A stretch of DNA of 64,000 nt, taken from assembly GCA_026826555.1 (NCBI GenBank), contig JAKSZT010038358.1, positions 492,697 through 556,696 on the forward strand, written 5' to 3'. The translations under genes and the position numbers were made by a program. Shown piece after piece: positions 22,010 through 33,123 of the stretch. The notes beneath the pieces were generated by a model. That model worked only from the letters and a program-made list of their open reading frames with translations, had not been told where the DNA came from and made no database searches. This DNA is from Tolypeutes matacus (lineage: Eukaryota > Chordata > Mammalia > Cingulata > Chlamyphoridae). The first letter of the stretch is position 1. Every line of letters starts with the position of its first letter.

Positions 22010-24565
22010 TCCAAGGGGTTTAAGTCTCTGAGAATATACTGCACAAGTATGTTGAAAACTATATGTTCAAATAAAAGAAGTAGAAGAATCATCATTAGGT
22101 GATCTATAATTGAGTATAATTATGTTATATTGGGTAAATAGCTTTTCATATATTCCCAGATTAAGTTTGCCGAGGGGATGTCGATTTGGTATGGCCATGT
22201 GGCTTGCCTATGGTGTTGGGTCATCCCCAAGGGCCCTTAGGAACATGTTTTGGGGATTTGTTTACTGTGGCAATTTGTAAAGTCTGGCTGAGAACTGCAT
22301 AAGCATTCTCATAATTACCTCCTGACTCACTTTGAAATCTCTTAGCCACAAAAACTGTGTTTTATTTAATATTTCCCCCTTTTGATCAAAGTTTTTCTTC
22401 AAATGCACCATTCATTATTGCTTGGTAATAATCCCTTTGGTGTGATTTGTAATTGCTGCCTGACCCCATGAGCTAGAAGAGCAAAGAGGTCTATGTATGC
22501 AATTATTGTTCCACATGCTCATCAGCAATTGATATTCTCTGCTTTTTGTTTGGTTGGGGTTTAGTTTTTTAGTCATTTAGAAGATATATCATTATTGTTT
22601 TAATTTGCAACTCCATAATGATGAATGATGTTGGGCTCCTTTCTTTATTTGCCATCTGTATATCTTATTGGTGAGGTTAGCTTCTGCACTCATTTTTTAA
22701 TGGTGTGTTCATTTTGTACATGGCAACTTAGCTGAGTTAGTTTAACAGCATTCCTGGGTTCTTCTGGATTCTTTGGAATTTTCTATATAAATGATCATGC
22801 CATCTGCTAGTAGAGATCATTTTACTTCTTTTCCAATTTTGATGTTTTTTTTTTTTTTTTTTTCACTTTTCTTGCCAAATTGCACTGGCTAAAACTTCCA
22901 TTATTGAATGGAAATGGTAGAAACAAAATACTTATCTTAATCCTGATGTTAGGGGAAAAATTTCAGTCTTTTCCACTGAGTACTCTACTATGGGTTTTTC
23001 AATAAATGGCTTTTTGTCTTATGAGGAAGGTCCCTTGCTTTCATAGTTTTTTGAGTGTTTTCATCACATGATGGAACTACATTTTGTCAAATGTCTTTTC
23101 TCTGTTAAGATAATCATGTATTTTTCCCTATGTTCTATTAATGTTATGTATTATATGGAGTGTTTTCTTCTGTTGAAACAGCTTTGCATTCCTGGAATAA
23201 ATCCTTTTAGTATGTTTTTGGATGGAATTTGCTAAAATTTTGTTGAGAATATTTGTGTATATATTCATAAAAGGAATTGATATGTAATTTTTTGTGTTGT
23301 TGTTTTATCTAGGTTTGGCCTCACCCTATTGTTAGACTCCAGATCTCTGATTTGTTGGCAATCAGTTGCTTTTAGTATTATCATATCATACTTTAATTTC
23401 TGAAAAATCTATAGTTTTGTCCCCTTTTCCATTTTTTCATTTCAGCTATTTGAATGTTTTCACTTTTCTTTGTCAGTCTACCTATCAGGTTCTCAATTTT
23501 ATTGATGATTCAAAGAAATGACTTTTGGTTATGATAATTCTCTCCTCTTTTTTAAAAAAAATCTATTCATCTCTGCTCTAATCTATATTATTTCATTATT
23601 TCTATTAGCTTTAGTTTTAATTTGATCATATTTTACAGTGTTCTCAAGACTTGAATTTAGCTTATTGATTTGAGATCTCCTTTATTAATATAGGTATATA
23701 TGGCTATTAATTTCCCCCTGAGAACTGCCTTGGCAGAATGACATATACAATAGTTAGGTGTATTTTCATTTTCATTCTTCTCTAAAAATTTTCTGATATC
23801 ATTTGTTACCTATTGTTGTTTAAGAGTATGTTGTTTAATTTTCACATTTTTGTGGATTTCTGGTTTTCCTTCTGTTAATCATATAAAATTTCATTCTGAT
23901 ATGGTTGGAGAAATGCTTTGACTGATTTCAAACTTTTTAAAACTTATTGAGACTTGGTTTGTGAACTAATATTTCACCTGTGTTGGAGAATGAGCCACCT
24001 ACACTTAAGGCCATACACTTTGCTGTTGGAGAAACTTGTGTGTCTGTCAGTTCTAGTTGGTCTGTAGAGTTGTTCAAGTTCATAAAATGAATTTACACAT
24101 AAAATGAATTGTTTCCTGTTCATTTTATGTGTAAGTGTTCTATTACTGAAAGTATTGAATTGAATTCTCTAACTATTATTGTAGAATTAAACATTTAAAT
24201 TCTATTATGTTTCTTCATGGAATTTGGTACTTTATTAGATGCACGTATGTTTATAATTGTTATATTTTCTTGAAGGATTGACATTGCATTAATATATGAT
24301 AACCTTTCTTGTTTCTTCTAATAGTTTCTGACTTAAAGGCTCTTGTGTCTGATTTTTAGTATAGCCATTCCAGGTATACTTTTGGTTAATTTTGCATAGA
24401 AAATTTTCCCATCCTTTTACTCTTGAATTTTTTTTCCATTGGGTCTAAGGTGATTCTCTATAAACAGGATATAGTTGAATCAGTCTTTTAAATCCATTTT
24501 ACCAATCTCTCTCTCTTTTATTTTTAAATTTTAATCCATTATTATTTGGAGTAATTACTGAAAAG
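22010..24565 (-). mobile_element. Old LINE-1, minus strand (3'UTR part and ORF2)
   Basis: 22010-22450 matches the inner part of the 3'UTR module at 16395-17748. About 22480-24565 is antisense 3' region and ORF2, including the reverse-transcriptase area (TGCACTGGCTAAAACTTCCA) and an endonuclease-side block near 24440 (TCTAAGGTGATTCTCTATA). There is a T run at 22846-22863. It carries many stops, so the copy is dead. Confidence 0.65.
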
Positions 24566-26279
24566 GCAGGAGATACCTCAGATATAGATCATTTTTATAT
24601 GCCTTTTACCATTTTTATCATTCACTTCATCCTAGAGTGAACACAAAAGAGAGGAAAACAGTCTCAATAATTCATATGGAGGTCTAAAGAAGATCAGAGT
24701 TATTCCAAAGTGGACTCTGTGGAACATGGGGACAGATTCATTCATTGGGTGAAGCAATCAGTGAAACTGGATGAACTCAGCACACCTTTTAGTCTGCTTT
24801 CCACCAAATCCTAATTATATTTTATGAACCATGTTAATCCCACTTCTGTCAGGCAGGGGTTTAATGAGCCTGAGACAGTTTTCTTCCCACATTAGATTTT
24901 ATGAACAGAATGGGAGCAGGATTATAAAAATGAAATCAGTGACAGCAGGATCAACAAGATAATCATCAAACAGATTTTCATTAGGGTCATTTCCATTAAA
25001 CTCAGTGTCTCATCAGAACTTCTTTAATTAATACCCCAAGGTTTTTGTGTTTTAGGGAGCACATTTCCCCACAGAAATACACTGATGACAATGCAAGAAA
25101 ACTCCTTTATGAAAGAACAGAAAGCATGTTTTACACTGGAAAGAACATAATATTAACACTAACTTAGTAGTCACTTTCTGGATATTCATTCTTTATTCCC
25201 ACATGGATAGTTACCAAGGTTTATATTTTGAAATTATACAAATCCTAATAACATAAAGCAAGTAACAAGCTGTAAAGAAACCCTTCTCTATGAAATATAG
25301 GTAGGAGAATTATTCCTTTATTTTTGTTTTTCATAATAACAGCCATGAACATTTATCTCTATAAATTTATTTATCAGTATTTAATTCCTGGATTTCAAAT
25401 CCTCAGTTATCTTTCTAGCTTTTCTCTAAATTTAAGACTGTGGAGACTAGGATGAGACACAATACTACACTGACTTTTTATGACTTTAAAGCAGAATTTC
25501 AAAATGTGCACTCAGGTCAAAAACTAGTTCTATTAAATAATATAGGTATTGATATTGCAAGTCATTTATAATTTATCTGAATGAATGACTTATATTTAAT
25601 GTTTTAAAATAAATATTAAATAAAATTTCAGTCATATGCTTTATACTGATGTTGTCCTTATGGAAAATTAACTACTTTTAACTAAAGCATTTACATGGTT
25701 CATCTTTTCAGATAATACTTTAATGCACCAATTAATAATGAGAGAAGTTAGTCTGGTAAAGCAAAACAAAATTTGTTCTCAATAATTCTAGTAATATTTA
25801 AAGGATTTCATCTTTTTGTAAGTATTGGGAAATAAGAATAAAGGCAAGACTACTGTTATATATTAATTCATAGCTACTAAGTTATGCCTTATAAAATCTA
25901 AAAATATTCAACAATGTAGAAAAATAGAAGTTATGTCAATTCAGATAAAAGAAAGGCACCTTTATTTTTAATAAATGATGTATTTGACTAATTTTCTTGG
26001 TAGACTCTTATTCAAGATTAATCTTAGGTTGCAGAATCCAAAGTTGTGAACCAGTATCATTGGTAAGATGCTGGTAAGAATTGGTAAGATGTTCACTTGT
26101 CACAGGAGAACAGAGTAGATACAAGATGTGAACCATTCTACCTTTTATTAAATAGCATTCTTATATGTTTTTAAAGAAGTATGTCACATTAATATCAAAT
26201 GTTACAATTGAATTTGGAAATTGGGCATGATTGTATTAAAAATATTGTAGATGATCCTAGATTGCTTTAGGTATTTTAT

Positions 26280-26660
26280 TCATGCCTGATGGATTGGAAA
26301 ATGGAAATCAGTGTAGACTAAATTAGTTAAAATTTTATTAAGTAACATTTTCCAGAAACTATGCCTGATATAAGGAATTGAAATAATTTTGATATTTTGA
26401 CAATTACAACAAAGGTAAAAACTTTGTAATAGTATTTGTGAAAATGAGTGTGTTACTCAAGTTGGTGGGAGGAAGTTGGTAAGCAATGGGTGACCAGAGG
26501 GACATAGTTGGAAGAGCTGTTATTGAATGTGAGAAGTGAAGATGGAGGTGGATAAGATTAGAAAGAACTTTAAATGCTAGCCTAAGTAACTTAAATTTAT
26601 TTTAGAGGCACCAAAGTTTAAATTTTATCTGGAAGCAGATTGTTGCCTTTGTCAATATCA
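26280..26660 (+). repeat. Segmental duplication copy C (most diverged)
   Basis: It resembles the distal part of copies A and B: AGAGCTGTTrkTGAATGTG near 26513 and 30550, a TGGATAAGrTTA block, and a TTTAGA/TTAG step after an AATTTATyTTA block near 26590 and 30635. Weaker similarity extends upstream to about 26280. It lies on the 5' side of the receptor, as expected for the 3' flank of a previous, lost receptor unit. Confidence 0.45.
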
Positions 26661-27479
26661 GGAAATGATCACCACTGTATCCCAATAAATATAAATAATT
26701 TTACAAATGATAAAGGTAAACTGGCCTTAAATGATATAACATAATTGGGAGCTCTTTTGTGATAACCTACAAATATTAGGAGTGTCTATGTAATAAGTTG
26801 GAAAGGGAACACAAATGAGATTCATAAAACATAATAATTTCTTAGTATTTTGATTGCATTCTCAAAACCTGAATAATATTATAACATCCAGGAAAACCTT
26901 AAATAAGAAATTGTTATATTCAGATAAATGTAGCAAAAATTATATTTTTTTTACATGTAGTTTCAGATAATTTGTTTTACAAAGAGAGGAATAGATCCTA
27001 TGATGGGTATATATAAATATAATGATGAAACATTCAAATTACTTATTAAATAAATATGTAGATATTTATTTTCCAAACTTTCCAAGGTAAGTTTTATTAA
27101 AGATAAACAGTCCCATTCTTCACCCTGTGCATGTCAATTTCAAACATCATTACCTTGAGATAGTATACAAATCTGCTCAGTGGAAAAACACATAACATGA
27201 AAATTGCTTTTATTTATACTATGTATATCCAATACATAAACTTACCTTCAAATTATTAGGAAATACTAAACCAAGAATCAGTAAGCTAGAATTGTAAACG
27301 ATCTTTGCATAAATTCACAGAGAAAGTATTTTCTAAGCATTTTTCATTACTCTCCTTGTAAATAAATATTCCTATGAAATTTGACCTCATAGCTTGAGGT
27401 CACAGCATTAATGTTTAGAGGAGATGATGCCCTCTAGAAGTATGTGTACCTATATTCAAAAGGATGATTGAAGAAGGTT

Positions 27480-27580
27480 CTCAATCTGTTTTACAAGGGG
27501 AAATTTGAAGGGAAAATTAGACACATTGTAAATTAGAATCATATTTCTGTATAATTCCTATCTCAACACAGAAGGTGGAG
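27480..27580 (+). promoter_or_regulatory. Probable 3' end of the 5' intron and short 5'UTR of the olfactory receptor
   Basis: A CAG at 27568-27570, ten bases before the start codon, follows a modest pyrimidine stretch and could be the splice acceptor. This fits the common olfactory-receptor layout of non-coding exon, intron, then one coding exon. A related segment exists near 6815-6905. Confidence 0.4.
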
Positions 27581-28546
27581 ATGATTGAAGATAACCAATC
27601 TGTGAAAATGGAATTTATCCTCATAGGATTTACAGATCAAGAAGAGCTGAAGCCCCTTCTGTTTGTAGTGTTCTTTGTTATCTATCTGATCACCATGGTG
27701 GGGAATCTTGCTTTGGTGGTATTGATCATTATGGAGCTACGTCTTCACACACCAATGTACATCTTTCTGGGCAACCTGGCTCTGATGGATTCCTGCTGTT
27801 CCTGTACTATTACACCCAAGATATTAGAAAACTTCTTTTCAGACAGAACAATTTCCCTTTATGGATGCATGGCACAATTTTATTTTTTCTGCTTTGCTGA
27901 AACTGCAGAATGCTTTCTTCTGGCAGCAATGGCCTATGACCGGTATGTGGCAATATGCAGCCCATTGCAATACCACACCAGGATGTCAAAGAAACTCTGC
28001 ATTCAGATGAATGCAGGGATCTACATAGTTGCAAACTTGCACCCCATGATTCATGTAGGGTTACTGTTTAGGTTAACTTTCTGTGAATCTCATCACATCA
28101 ATCACTTTTTTTGTGATGTTTTTCCATTGTACAGACTTTCTTGTGTTGATCCCTATGTCAATGCAATGATGATAGTTATCTTTGGAGGGTCAATTCAAAT
28201 CTTTACTATTACAACAGTCCTAATCTCTTATCTCTTCATTCTTTTCACTATTTTCAAAATGAAATCCAAAGAGGGGAGGGGCAAAGCCTTATCAACTTGT
28301 GCATCTCATTTTCTCTCTGTCTCAATATTCTATGGTTCTCTTCTATTTGTGTATGCTCAGCCAAGCTCAGTTAAAGAGGAAGATAAAGATATTCCTGTTG
28401 CTGTTTTTTATACTCTGGTAATTCCTTTCTTAAATCCCTTTATTTATAGTCTAAGAAATAAAGAAGTAATAAATTTTGTGAAAAGAATTATGAATAAAAA
28501 ATCTCATAACATTGTGAAACAATTATCACATCCTGTAGCAAACTGA
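27581..28546 (+). CDS. Olfactory receptor, class II, OR5K-like, single coding exon
   Basis: An intact 321-residue seven-transmembrane odorant receptor. It should sit in the cilia of olfactory neurons and signal through the olfactory G protein. Seen: N-glycosylation site at N5 (NQS); TM1 GN at 41-42; LHTPMY at 55-60; Cys96 and Cys178 for the conserved extracellular disulfide; [10 protein letters not shown] at 117-126 closing TM3; SY at 216-217 in TM5; KALSTCASH at 235-243 opening TM6; and [12 protein letters not shown] at 282-293 in TM7. The ATG at 27581 is chosen because the frame upstream offers only a GTG and because the distance to FIL matches the family. The C-terminus is slightly longer than usual. 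By memory of human sequences it is closest to the OR5K subfamily (human 3q11.2); no alignment was run. Duplicated flanks show it belongs to a tandem cluster. Confidence 0.95.
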   Translation: MIEDNQSVKMEFILIGFTDQEELKPLLFVVFFVIYLITMVGNLALVVLIIMELRLHTPMYIFLGNLALMDSCCSCTITPKILENFFSDRTISLYGCMAQFYFFCFAETAECFLLAAMAYDRYVAICSPLQYHTRMSKKLCIQMNAGIYIVANLHPMIHVGLLFRLTFCESHHINHFFCDVFPLYRLSCVDPYVNAMMIVIFGGSIQIFTITTVLISYLFILFTIFKMKSKEGRGKALSTCASHFLSVSIFYGSLLFVYAQPSSVKEEDKDIPVAVFYTLVIPFLNPFIYSLRNKEVINFVKRIMNKKSHNIVKQLSHPVAN

Positions 28547-28572
28547 TTTTATATGTTAAAAACTTTTTTCAA

Positions 28573-28578
28573 ATTAAA
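28573..28578 (+). promoter_or_regulatory. Candidate polyadenylation signal of the olfactory receptor
   Basis: ATTAAA lies 27 bases after the stop codon. Many olfactory-receptor transcripts have longer 3'UTRs, so another signal may be used. Confidence 0.3.
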
Positions 28579-29631
28579 GGGATAGAAAACAAATATAAAA
28601 TGACTATTTTGAAGGAAAAATCAAGAAAATAGGATTGTTGTAAGTCACATAATATATAGATAGATATATAAAATCAGAAAGGAGTGTTTCTACTGAGATG
28701 TGTTTTAAAATTTAAGCTCATAGGCCTATCAGGAAGGAGTAAATGATAACACCTGGGGTGACAAATTATCTGAGCATGTAATTAGTTACATTTTTCAGTT
28801 AAGTCAACAATTACTAAGAATAGAAGGCAGTTTAGAAATATTGTTGGAAAATATATTGAAGCTCTTATCTAACAAATTCATCCCATTCTTATATCACAAG
28901 TGCTAATCGTTTAAGCAACATCTATCTGATGGAAGCTGTGCTTTTAAATTTGATTCTTAGCATTGTTTGTGTTCTAGAAATTATGTTTGAATATGGATTC
29001 ATGCAGAACACTAATTTTCAAATTAAGAGTATTTTCATATTTATTCTTATATATTTATCCTCTCAAGATCTCTGAAATAAGAGTATCTTTATAATGAGAA
29101 TTTATCACTATGTAGCTGCAAATGATGCTACTTATATTTGAATATTTACTTTTATAAGTTGTACATGATTTCATTACAGTGTAATTCCTGATTATATCAA
29201 TTAAATCAATGGTTTATTTCCCTGTTGTCTTGTTTGTTATGAGGAATACCACTAATCTCCACTGTTTCCTATGTAAATTATGTTATGATCATATCATTAG
29301 CAGAAATAAGGAGACCGTGTAAAGAGCTGAACAAAATTATTTATAGATCACTTCAAAGTACACACTGAAAGAAAAAAATCACTTATTGAGAATCTCATTT
29401 TTATTAGGCAATAATTTAGAACATTCATATATATTACATCCCAAAGCTTACGCATTATTTTTCACGTATTTCCAGAGCATAAACTCATGCTTTGACATAT
29501 TTGGGAGCTTACCCAATTTTATCTTGGTCACTTACACATATGGAATTTGGATCAATATGCTTTTACCCCTTTATACATTATAGGTCCATTCACAGTAGAT
29601 TATTTTAATCACAAAATATTTGCTATCTATT

Positions 29632-29633
<2 letters not shown>

Positions 29634-29682
<49 letters not shown>
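29634..29682. repeat. (TA)n microsatellite
   Basis: About 24 TA units. Copy A has only a short ACATATATATAAATA stretch at the matching place near 21283, so the array expanded after the duplication. Confidence 0.9.
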
Positions 29683-29683
<1 letters not shown>

Positions 29684-29884
29684 ATGCAGATTATACACAA
29701 ACAATTGAGATTCTGATGGGTGTAGATCAGTCTATCTTGGTGTATTTTGTTAAAATTGTATTATAATTTAATGTGCCTTAAATAATGGAAATATTTTTTA
29801 ATAATTGTGGGGAAAAACAGGAATAGTAACATAAGCAGTGTCCATGTGTATGGAAATTAGAATGACCCTGGGGTTGAAAAAAAT

Positions 29885-30500
29885 AAGGAAGAGCTAAATT
29901 CAAACACCTAACTGCACACCTGGAGGAATTGGAAAATCAACAACAAACAAAGGATGTAGAAAGAAGGAAATAACAAAGATTAGTGCTGAACTAAAAGAAA
30001 TAGAAAATAAGAAAACACTAGAAAAAATAAACAAAACTGAAAGCTGGTTCTTTGAGAAGATTACTAAAATTGACAAACTCTTAGCCAGACTAACAAAGAA
30101 AATAAGAGAGAAGATGCAAATATACAAAGTACAAAATAAGGAAGGGGATATCACCACTGACACCACAGAAATAAAGAGTATCATAAGAGGATACTTTGAA
30201 AAATTATATGCCAATAAGAATGATAATTTAGAGGAAATTGTGAAAGTCCTGGAAAATCACGAGCAGCCTACATGATGAAAGAAGAAATTGATTAACTCAA
30301 CAGACAAATTACAAGTAAAGAGATACACTCAGTCATCAAAAACCTCCCGTTTACCATATGGGAGGCCCCGGGTTCGGTTCCCGGGGCCTCCTGGTGAAGG
30401 CAAGCCGGCCCGCACGGCGTGGTTAGCTGACCCAGCGAGCACAAGCAGCAAGGGGGGATAAATGAACAAATAAGTAAAATCTTAAAAAAAAAAAAAAAAA
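29885..30500 (+). mobile_element. Chimeric L1 ORF2 / SINE retrocopy
   Basis: About 29885-30343 is sense L1 ORF2 (the region between endonuclease and reverse transcriptase, with stretches such as ESWFFEKITKIDKL). At 30344 it joins, with no spacer, a 5'-truncated DAS-like SINE that starts at CTCCCGTTTACC and ends in a 17-base A tail at 30500. After the tail the locus resumes where copy A is continuous (GTAGACAtAG). The L1 has no 3' end and the SINE no 5' end, so both appear to have entered as one piece. Confidence 0.65.
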
Positions 30501-30840
30501 GAGAATAATGGGTAGACATAGCATGAGCTGTCAGAGTTGTGGGTGTGTAAGAGCTGTTGGTGAATGTGGGAAATAATAATAGAACTGGATAAGGTTAATG
30601 AAAATCTTAATGCTACCCTATGGAATCTGAATTTATCTTAGAAACATCCAGCCTTGAAGTCTTCCTGGGAACAGAGTAATATGATTGTATTTTTTTTTAA
30701 ATTATATTAGATTGGACAAAGACTCTAACCAAAGAGACTAAACACAATAATTGAAATAATAGATGAAGAAATCTGAAACTGGATGAGACACAAGAAAGGA
30801 GAGGGGTATGAAGATATAGGGCACATTTTAAAGAAGAACA

Positions 30841-31159
30841 AATAATAAATTGTAACATTTCTGTAATAAAAAGAAAGCTAATTTTTTTTCTTTTGAGTAT
30901 TGTTGAAGTCATATTTCAGATTAGATTATCAGTATTCAAAAACATGCACAATCAGTAACATTTCTTGATTATAATGATATATAAAATGATGTGACATTTA
31001 ACTCTTTGAATGCTAGTGTATTGAAATAATTTTTCCTTCTTTTAGAGTTGCAGGTTTACAGGAAAAACATGTAGAAAATACAGAGTTCTTGCACTCACCC
31101 TAATAGCAGGCTATTTTTCATACTGTTATTGACCCTTTTATTTTTCCTGAAAAATCACC
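30841..31159. other. Non-coding sequence, nothing recognised
   Basis: AT-rich, no gene or clear repeat. Confidence 0.35.
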
Positions 31160-32400
31160 TGATAATGTATTATTTAAAAGATACTTAGATTACATAAAGG
31201 TTACACAGAAAATATAAGGATTCCCATATGCCCCACCTCCCAAAACCTCCCACATAAACATCCTTCATTAGTGTGGCACATCACCTCCAATGGATAAGCA
31301 CATCCTGGGGCTTTGCCATTAAGTATGGACCATAGTTCACATTGTAGACCACACTCTCTCCCACACAGTTCTGCATGTTATATGATGATATTAAATGGCC
31401 TATATCTGTCATTGCAATGTCACTCAAGACAATTCCCAAGTCCTGAAAAAGCCCCTATATTACAACTGCTTTTCCCTCTCCTTGCCCCCAGAGCATCCAG
31501 TGGCCACTGGCTCCACATTAATGTTGCAATTTATTCCATTGCTTGAATCACAATATATCTATAATAAAATGCCAGGAAGTCCATTCTAGTTCATAGTTTT
31601 TCCCCCAATCTTGAGGAGGCTGGGATGGTGATGTACACTCCACCTCCTATTGAGAAGGGGATTATATCCCATGGATAAGAGGGATGGGATTATCCTGCCT
31701 GCAGCTGAAGACTCTCTACATTCCTTGGGATGGCCATTGTCCATCATCATCTCCCCGCCTGGTGTCCTGGGTGAGTCCATTGAGCTGTAGAGTAGGAATT
31801 GCAGCTCCACAGAGATTCTGGGCCCAGCTGGCACATGGACAGCCCAAAGACTCCTGTCTCTGGATGTATACCTACAAACTCCAGCACCACATATAGGTTT
31901 GTATAGAAGGGACAGATGAACCATGAGCATAGAAAACATATTTGAGTCCAACTCTGTCACTCTCAGGAACACAAATTCCAAAGTAGGGCCAACTGGCAAG
32001 GCACCAAACTCTGGTGCTATCTGCCCTGATATAGGACCTGGGTGTCTCCTGAGCCCTCAAGAACCCCTCTATTTGGGGTGATATCAACTTTGGAAGTCTA
32101 TGAGGTCCTTCTGAGAAATGCGTAATGTTACCTCTGGGATGACCTCCTAACACACTTTGAAGTCTCTTAGCCATATGAGCTCATTTGTCTTTACCTGTTT
32201 TACCTTTTATTTGAGGTCTTTTTCCAGTCACATTGCCAGTTGGCACTTGGTAGTAATCCCTTGGTGCCAGGGAGACTCATCCCCGGGAGTTATGTCCCAT
32301 ACTGGGAGGAAGATAATGCATTCATATGCTGAGTTTGGCTTAGAGAGAGGCCACATTAGAGCAACAAGTTGGCTCTCAGGAGGCAACCCTTAGCACCCCA
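31160..32400 (-). mobile_element. LINE-1 3'UTR module, minus strand
   Basis: The best-preserved copy of the 1.2-kb module described at 16395. On the minus strand it ends with the ATTCC / TATGTAATCTAAGTATCTTT tail. It contains minus-strand open frames (31586-31999 and 31872-32174) and a plus-strand frame (32157-32393); none resembles a known protein. No ORF2 is attached. Confidence 0.6.
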
Positions 32401-32911
32401 TAACAATATGCTGTTTCAATTTCAAGAACAAAGAGTTTTGATAATGTATTTTGCCTTATGATTTTTCATTAAGGCTTATGATTTTCTTGTTATTTACATT
32501 TTCAGTTTACATTGAAAGACCATTGAATATTTTCACGTAACCATGGTTCTTTATTTCTTAATAATTTGCTGTTTTTTTTAGTTTTTCTTAATTTTTTGTG
32601 ATTTACAGAAATTTTCTTTTAAACGTATTCCTATATATTGATTATTCCTTTTATAATTTCTTCAATTCTTCTGCTGCTTGGGAAATTCCTATTCTGAAAT
32701 TGTATAATCATTGATATTTTCAATTATTTCCATTTTCACCTTTAATTATTTAAATATTCTAGGATATAATTTTGGTGAGTGATCTAAAATGTCTCTAATA
32801 TAGGTTACATGATTTTTTGTATAAATTACATTAGAGTTTAATATTTCAATCCAAATATCAGAAGCAGCTTATTAAGGTAAACAGATCTTAAATCTGCTCA
32901 GAAAGTAAGTC
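32401..32911. other. AT-rich non-coding sequence
   Basis: T-rich, possibly decayed antisense L1, but no diagnostic block seen. Confidence 0.3.
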
Positions 32912-32924
32912 AAGAAAATATAGA

Positions 32925-33106
32925 GGGAAGCGGCTGTGGCTCAATCGGTGGGGCTCCCGTTTACCATATGGGAGGCCCCAGGTTCGGTTTCCGGGGCCTC
33001 CTGGTGAAGGCAGTCCCGCCCGCACGGCGTGGTTAGCTGACCCAGCGAGCACAAGCAGCAAGGGGGGGATAAATGAATAAATAAATAAAATCTTTAAAAA
33101 AAAAAA
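32925..33106 (+). mobile_element. tRNA-derived SINE (DAS-like), full length, plus strand
   Basis: It starts GGGAAGCGGCTGTGGCTCAA, has box A-like TGGCTCAATCGG near 32937 and box B GGTTCGGTTTCC at 32981-32992, and ends in TAAATAAATAAAATCTTT plus an A run. A 13-bp duplication (AAGAAAATATAGA) lies at 32912-32924 and 33107-33119. Confidence 0.92.
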
Positions 33107-33123
33107 AAGAAAATATAGAAAGA

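Larger units (their letters stand above)
24566..27580. other. Upstream region of the olfactory receptor, no other gene
   Basis: AT-rich intergenic DNA. It contains a duplicated block (26280-26660) and just upstream of the receptor a possible splice acceptor. Vertebrate olfactory receptors usually have non-coding 5' exons several kilobases upstream; I cannot place one here. Confidence 0.5.
28741..30840 (+). repeat. Segmental duplication copy B (olfactory-receptor 3' flank)
   Basis: The counterpart of 20352-21780, starting 195 bp after the receptor stop codon. It is longer because of a TA microsatellite (29634-29682) and an L1-SINE insertion (about 29885-30500). Outside these, homology continues to about 30800 (the TAAmCACAATAATT area). 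Confidence 0.8.

Noticed and set aside
24600..25330. Possible decayed second olfactory receptor
   Set aside because: Looked for [16 protein letters not shown] and [13 protein letters not shown] codons on both strands and saw none.
27575..27580. Upstream GTG as start of the olfactory receptor
   Set aside because: Not an ATG. The ATG at 27581 gives the family's usual N-terminal length and keeps the N-glycosylation site.
31586..31999. 137-codon minus-strand open frame
   Set aside because: Inside the L1 3'UTR module and interrupted in the other copies; no known protein similarity.
32925..33000. tRNA gene
   Set aside because: The tRNA-like head belongs to a SINE with poly-A tail and target duplication; the cloverleaf is degraded and five copies exist.
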